Below are positions 41,901 to 46,000 of a stretch of 46,000 bases of DNA, one piece after another. Origin of the DNA: Chrysomallon squamiferum (Eukaryota > Mollusca > Gastropoda > Neomphalida > Peltospiridae). Below the pieces are notes generated by a model. That model was not told the DNA's origin. It made no database searches and saw nothing but the letters and a program-made list of their open reading frames with translations. How positions within the stretch are numbered: the first letter of the stretch is position 1; every line of letters begins with the position of its first letter. The position numbers and the translations under genes are program-made. The stretch lies in NCBI GenBank assembly GCA_012295275.1, contig CM022671.1, positions 64,001 to 110,000 on the forward strand. Direction: 5' to 3'.

Positions 41901-43096
41901 AATAGTAACCGTACTGTGTTACTATTTCTTTTGACATAGTCATCATTAGTGGTTCGAAAATGACTAAAGATGAAAATGTTGAATAAAAAAAATAAAATGA
42001 GTCAAAATAAATTTTTCAGGATTGTTGGAGGTCTGGAGACACTGGACAAAATGGAGAAGATTGAAGTGGACAAGAAAGATCGCCCAAAAGAAGAGATAAA
42101 AATAGAACAGTGTATTGTGTTCGTCAACCCGTTTGAGGAGGCTGATGAAATGGTAAGTGATAATACAGAAAAAATATTCTTTAATCTTTTTTTTTCTGTT
42201 TTTTTAACGTGAATTGCTATTTATGTAACTGATGGGTGAGAGGATCACTTTGAGTGTGATGGGCATGTGTATTTAAAAGAGAACATTTACTAGTGTTCAT
42301 TATTTTTGATGTCTTGCCCAAGTATTACTTATGAATAATCAATTTATTAGTCTTTTTATTATTTATTTATAAAAAAAATGTTATTATTATAGTAATTACT
42401 TTATTATTGTAAGTACCATAAATATTGTTACTAATATTTTTATTTTATTTATTTTTGTTATTGTTGTTGCTGTTGTTGTTGTTACTATTATTATTATTAT
42501 TATTATTACACAGTTACAACAAGAAAGAGATGATGAAGAGGAAAAAGAGAAATCAGTTAAGGAAGCTGAAATGAAGAAGAAAATGAGAAAAAAGATGGAT
42601 GATGAGGGACAAAAAGTTTTCAAAACTGGAGTTGGCAAATATATAAATGTTAATCAAATGTAAGTGACAAACATATCAAGATCAATGAGTTTTTAAAGCC
42701 AAATATATAAACAAATCAATTTTAAATGCCAAATGAAAAAAGATAAATCTGATGTAAGTGGCAAATACAGAAAGATAAAGTAGACATTAATGGCAAACAC
42801 ATATATGTTGGTGTGGCTAAGATATAAATGTTAACTGACTGCAAGTGACAGACAAACATAAACATTAACCAGTTATGGGTGCACGTACTTTGTTATATTA
42901 AAACCTAGATATTGTTGTAAACCAAAGTCTAGGATTATTCATTATTATTGTTGTTGTTGTTGTTATTATTATTAATTTACTTATTTTTATTTTAAGAAAA
43001 AGACAGAGTGATGACAGTACTACATCAAATTCTTCAGAAAGTTCTAAAAAGAAAATGAAAGCTTCTGCTGGATTTGGTGATTTCAGTTCATGGTGA
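32701..43096 (+). CDS. PPIL2: Peptidyl-prolyl isomerase-like 2 (U-box + cyclophilin), complete, 19 coding exons
   Basis: Exons: 32701-32732, 33650-33754, 34049-34111, 34981-35032, 35511-35562, 35793-35884, 36364-36453, 36744-36819, 37179-37288, 37933-37977, 38495-38570, 38980-39086, 39541-39630, 39973-40006, 40510-40627, 41478-41534, 42020-42152, 42514-42659, 42997-43096. All introns are GT-AG; the joined CDS is 1578 nt (525 residues plus stop), close to human PPIL2 (about 520). The start [10 protein letters not shown] matches the family and has a good context (A at -3, G at +4). Order: N-terminal conserved segment, U-box at about 38-109 ([19 protein letters not shown]), linker with NFYHVKNN near 174-181 and an acidic run at 187-191, cyclophilin domain at about 279-436 ([19 protein letters not shown] from 322), charged tail with GVGKYI, and C-terminus GFGDFSSW. 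Catalytic-site equivalents of CypA R55, F60, Q63, F113 and H126 are R324, F329, Q332, F382 and H395. The CypA W121 position is His390. In the family the U-box gives E3 ubiquitin ligase activity, and the protein is nuclear and spliceosome-associated. Identification is from remembered family sequence, without a database search. Confidence 0.97.
33560..33606. repeat. (GT)n in PPIL2 intron 1
   Basis: About 45 bp of GT, ending about 45 bp before the exon 2 acceptor; a short (AT)n lies at 33530-33543. Confidence 0.93.
38100..38240 (+). repeat. 60-bp tandem duplication in PPIL2 intron 10
   Basis: AATAGAAATGATTC and AATAGAAACGATTC copies with matching T-rich sequence lie 60 bp apart. Confidence 0.8.
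38580..38955. repeat. Triplet-rich (ACT)n / (ATT)n intron 11 of PPIL2
   Basis: (CTA)n-like units at 38600-38750, then (TTA)n with GTT interruptions to about 38950. It fills most of the 409-bp intron. Confidence 0.9.
40590..41289 (+). repeat. Tandem copies of the exon 15 3' end filling PPIL2 intron 15
   Basis: Unit 1 (40590-40700) is 38 bp of exon 15 plus 73 bp of intron. A near-identical 111-bp copy lies at 40701-40811, including splice donor GT at 40739, and a third starts at 40812 but is truncated. From about 40840 to 41160 a shorter 83-bp variant repeats four times (AACGTTATAT at 40861, 40944, 41027 and 41110); its AATAACCATTAC and CTAACATTAACAAGT words match the 111-bp unit loosely. Older copies are visible at 41149-41177 and 41236-41289 (CTTAGTATGGCAAACAGTG). 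Confidence 0.9.
42452..42510. repeat. (GTT)n / (TTA)n before PPIL2 exon 18
   Basis: GTTGTTGCTGTTG then ATT triplets lead directly into the acceptor of exon 18 (CACAG, exon from 42514), serving as its pyrimidine-rich tract. Confidence 0.85.
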
Positions 43097-43682
43097 CACA
43101 ATAATTAAAATAAACACTGCAAAAACTAAATATAAAAACATAAAGAAACAAATATATGGAAAAACAGTTTTCTCAACTTTTTCCATCAGTTTTGGAACAT
43201 TGATAAGTTTCCATTTCTGGATTTATAAAATATGCTGAAGAAAATCTGAGTACTGTCCATAGAAACACAGTTCTGTTTGTGATAATTCTTAATTTCTTCA
43301 GGCAGAAGATTTTTCAAAACAGCACATAGGAATTCATGTAGGAGGTGGAAAACAGTTATTTTTTTGTGTGATGATACAGTTATTGAAGACTTCAGCATTC
43401 AAGAAATACTAGATGATGTGCAATTATTCATAATTCAGTATGCTGATTAATACAAGGAATTGAGTGAAAATTTATATCTGTAATAACAGTCCATGTTTGA
43501 GGATTCCTTCCATGAAAGGATTGGGACTGGAAATGTTTCAGAAAACAAAGTCAAAAATGTTTTCTTATGTAACAAAATAGCCTGAAAATAGGATCTAACT
43601 ATTAAACACAAAATCCATTTACATTTAATACACAACTTCTACAGGTATTTTTATATACTATTTTTAATAATTTTGTGACAGA

Positions 43683-43688
43683 AATAAA
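43683..43688 (+). terminator. Likely polyadenylation signal of PPIL2
   Basis: AATAAA is followed within a few bases by the GT-rich run GTTTGTGTATGTT, a usual downstream element. It implies a 3' UTR of about 600 nt. An earlier AATAAA at 43109-43114, only 13 nt after the stop codon, is followed by A-rich sequence without a GT-rich element and is less likely. Another AATAAA lies near 44171. Confidence 0.55.
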
Positions 43689-43696
43689 GTTTGTGT

Positions 43697-43840
43697 ATGT
43701 TAAACCATCTGAAAACTATAAAATGTTTCAACAGCTGCACAAAAATGAATTCAGAATTACTGATATATATTTATCTGTATCTGCTAAGTAACACTGTTAA
43801 TGAGAACATCTGAATATAAGATAGTAAAGGTTTTCAGTGT
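43697..43840. other. Sequence after the PPIL2 poly(A) site, no gene seen
   Basis: A/T-rich; could be 3' UTR if a later poly(A) signal is used. Confidence 0.35.
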
Positions 43841-44070
43841 GAATGATGTTGTTAATACAATGAAATATATGAAATTGTATCTAATAATATAATATCTGTT
43901 AATAATATCATCAAGACATCTAGATATAAAATCAAGTGAATTGTGTTAACATCTGTTGTTGTTAATACAAGGAAATATATGAAATTGCATCTAATAATAT
44001 AATATCTGTTAATAATATCATCAAGACACCTAGATATAAAATCAAGTGCATTGTGTTAACATCTGTTGTT
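43841..44070 (+). repeat. 110-bp tandem duplication downstream of PPIL2
   Basis: GTTAATACAA starts at 43851 and 43961; the following 100 bp are nearly identical (differences at ATGAAA/AGGAAA, TTGTAT/TTGCAT, ACATC/ACACC). A third GTTGTTAAT marks the right edge near 44068. Confidence 0.93.
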
Positions 44071-45359
44071 GTTAATCATCAGCTTGATGTTCATGACAGT
44101 GTGAAAAATTCAAAAAGAATACAATTTAGTCCAATTTTGTATTTTTTTATTATTTTGTATTTTTTATGAGGAATAAACACAAAATGGTGAAAAAGTTCAA
44201 CATGATAATAAATCGGTTATATTTGATAAGAGCATCGGTAAAGATGAACAAATTCAACACAGCCATAGAACTGTTGTATTATTATGAGGACATTCAGATA
44301 CAAAACAGTACAAAAACATTTGTTATATGTACTGAAGTTCTTATCACAGTGGTTTTCTCTTGATAACAAAATTTGAGGTGAGGAGATGACATTATGGATA
44401 TAAAATAAAAACATTAATTTTAATAAATAATGTCTCTTTTATTTTTAGTATCAGTTGTTTGTCCTGACATTTTTTTATTTCATAAACAGAAAGTTGGCAG
44501 CCTAATGATTGACTGCTCCGTTACAAATACATCAAATGACACTGTTAATGATTATTGTTAAATACTTAAGTTTATTAAAGTGTAATAAAATTCCACAGTT
44601 ATCTGGTTCGGCAGGTAGTTCTTATATTAGGAAAACCACAGAGGTCCTTGTATTGTTTTTCAACACGATTTTACGAAAACGTCGACATTTCCAAACTTTC
44701 CCCTGACATGTCACATTTAGTCATACCTGTCATTTCGTTTATTTTGTTATTAACACAGTATTTCATACATAACTAAACTAAATTAAACAGACTTATTTAA
44801 CTTTAAACAAATGTAACTGAAACCTTCAACCTGCTTTGACCCACTCGGGTGTATGTGTGGACAATTTTTTATCTTCAAGCCTTGAAGAGTTTACTTTGCT
44901 GTTGATCGTCACAGAACGTAGTGTTTCGGATTATCTTTCTTATTCTTAGTCAGGTATACGTATTTACTTGCACGTTTTTCTCATTTAAAGACACAAATTT
45001 GCCCTAGCGACTTTGGTTTTGTATTACAAAAAGTTGAGTGACCTCAAGTTTTTAGAGTTGTCATTGGTTTTAAGCGTACGTTTGGTGCACATTCAAATAA
45101 CATTCAAATGACACTAAGTTAATATAAACTCAGCTAATACAAGTTAATATAAACTCAGCGTCCAGTCTATTCTAAAATAAAGACCAGCATGACATGTTCT
45201 AGATTTCTGTTACGATATGATATCACAAAAGTGAAAATGTCAGCTTCCATTAATTTTTACTAGCGTGTTATAATAATGTTATACTCTCGCTAGCAATGGT
45301 TGGTATCTAACAACAACAACAACAAAACAACACCGTCACTTATATTCAATGTATACACA
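44071..45359. other. Intergenic DNA, no gene seen
   Basis: Mixed A/T-rich sequence. Short open frames at 44166-44363 and 44509-44706 have no recognisable product. A small duplication of TTAATATAAACTCAGC lies near 45119-45160. Confidence 0.4.
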
Positions 45360-45386
45360 GTCTATTCAAAATGTATTTGAATAGAC
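45360..45386 (+). other. Perfect 10-bp hairpin
   Basis: GTCTATTCAA (45360-45369) and TTGAATAGAC (45377-45386) are exact reverse complements with a 7-nt loop. Confidence 0.8.
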
Positions 45387-46000
45387 TATTCGACATTACT
45401 ATCAAAAATAGCCAAACGATAGTAATATAATATAATATGGCCTGAATGAGATAGGTATGTATGAAATATACCAGTTTAATTTTGATAAATGAAGTAGAAA
45501 TTATATAAAAGGTTGCTGATAAACATCTCCATTCGTGCAGAAATATGACATTAAAAGTTTCTAGAAAACTGAGAAGAGTTAGGTATAGTTACCCAGGTAT
45601 ACCTGTGTTCTAGGTATGTCAACGGTGTCCCCATGTTTCCACGCTGTATGCAGTTCCACAAATAGCATGCCCTTCAGCACGTCTTCTTTAACACAAATTA
45701 ATGTTATTACTGAATGGAGAAATGTAAAACTTTAATTTAAAACAGGTAAAAGGCATATGTACGTAAATTTCAATACAGATATTTATCTTTAAACTGGTCG
45801 GTAAATAATATAAAAGATAAAGTAAAAAAAATAATAACTTAACTCTATCTCGCTGTACGTTGCTGATGATTTAACAACACTTTTTATCTAAAGTCAAGCG
45901 ATCGTATCTTCGTGATCCTTTGACAAATTCAAAAATGAATAAAGAAATGTTTAAATATGCTTAGAAAATATACACAAATATAGTATTTAAATATTATTTA
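45387..46000. other. Noncoding right edge
   Basis: A/T-rich sequence. A 12-bp palindrome, CAGGTATACCTG, lies at 45594-45605. No gene is seen. Confidence 0.4.

Noticed and set aside
41970-42212. Independent 80-residue ORF
   Set aside because: It is PPIL2 exon 17 (42020-42152) with intron read-through at both ends.

Overview
The window is AT-rich, intron-rich animal nuclear DNA, dominated by simple repeats and tandem arrays. Two protein-coding genes can be supported. The protein sequences, gene structure and very long (GA)n/(TC)n tracts suggest a lophotrochozoan invertebrate, most likely a mollusc. That placement is inference; no species is claimed.

Left part (1-17170). On the minus strand, one long first coding exon (16871 down to 15798) encodes the N-terminal 358 residues of an UNC93A-like membrane protein. 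It ends at a clear splice donor. No C-terminal exon is recognised between 15797 and base 1, so the gene probably continues beyond the left edge through an intron of more than 15.7 kb. That presumed intron holds a seven-copy 53-bp tandem repeat, a 2.5-kb satellite made of 27-bp and 49-bp modules, and many long (GA)n, (AT)n, (AAT)n and (AAAT)n tracts. It also holds a tRNA-like SINE head next to a GA tract, and a small candidate plus-strand first exon at 6440-6494.

Middle part (17170-32700). This is the intergenic space between two genes that face away from each other. It carries a 24-bp A/T array with an internal palindrome, a 43-bp array of about 24 copies, a mosaic of TACA/CATA repeats, three tRNA-like (SINE) remnants, and some islands of more complex sequence that could be regulatory. 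A CRE motif followed by a TATA box lies at 31522-31547 with no recognised gene directly downstream.

Right part (32701-43700). A complete 19-exon PPIL2 gene (U-box plus cyclophilin domains, 525 residues) lies on the plus strand. Every intron has GT-AG ends and the reading frame closes exactly. Intron 15 is largely built from tandem copies of the 3' end of exon 15, each carrying or derived from its splice donor. The remainder (43700-46000) is A/T-rich and holds a 110-bp duplication, small hairpins and no recognised gene.

The two genes have no evident functional link. No CRISPR array, operon, rRNA or intact tRNA was seen.
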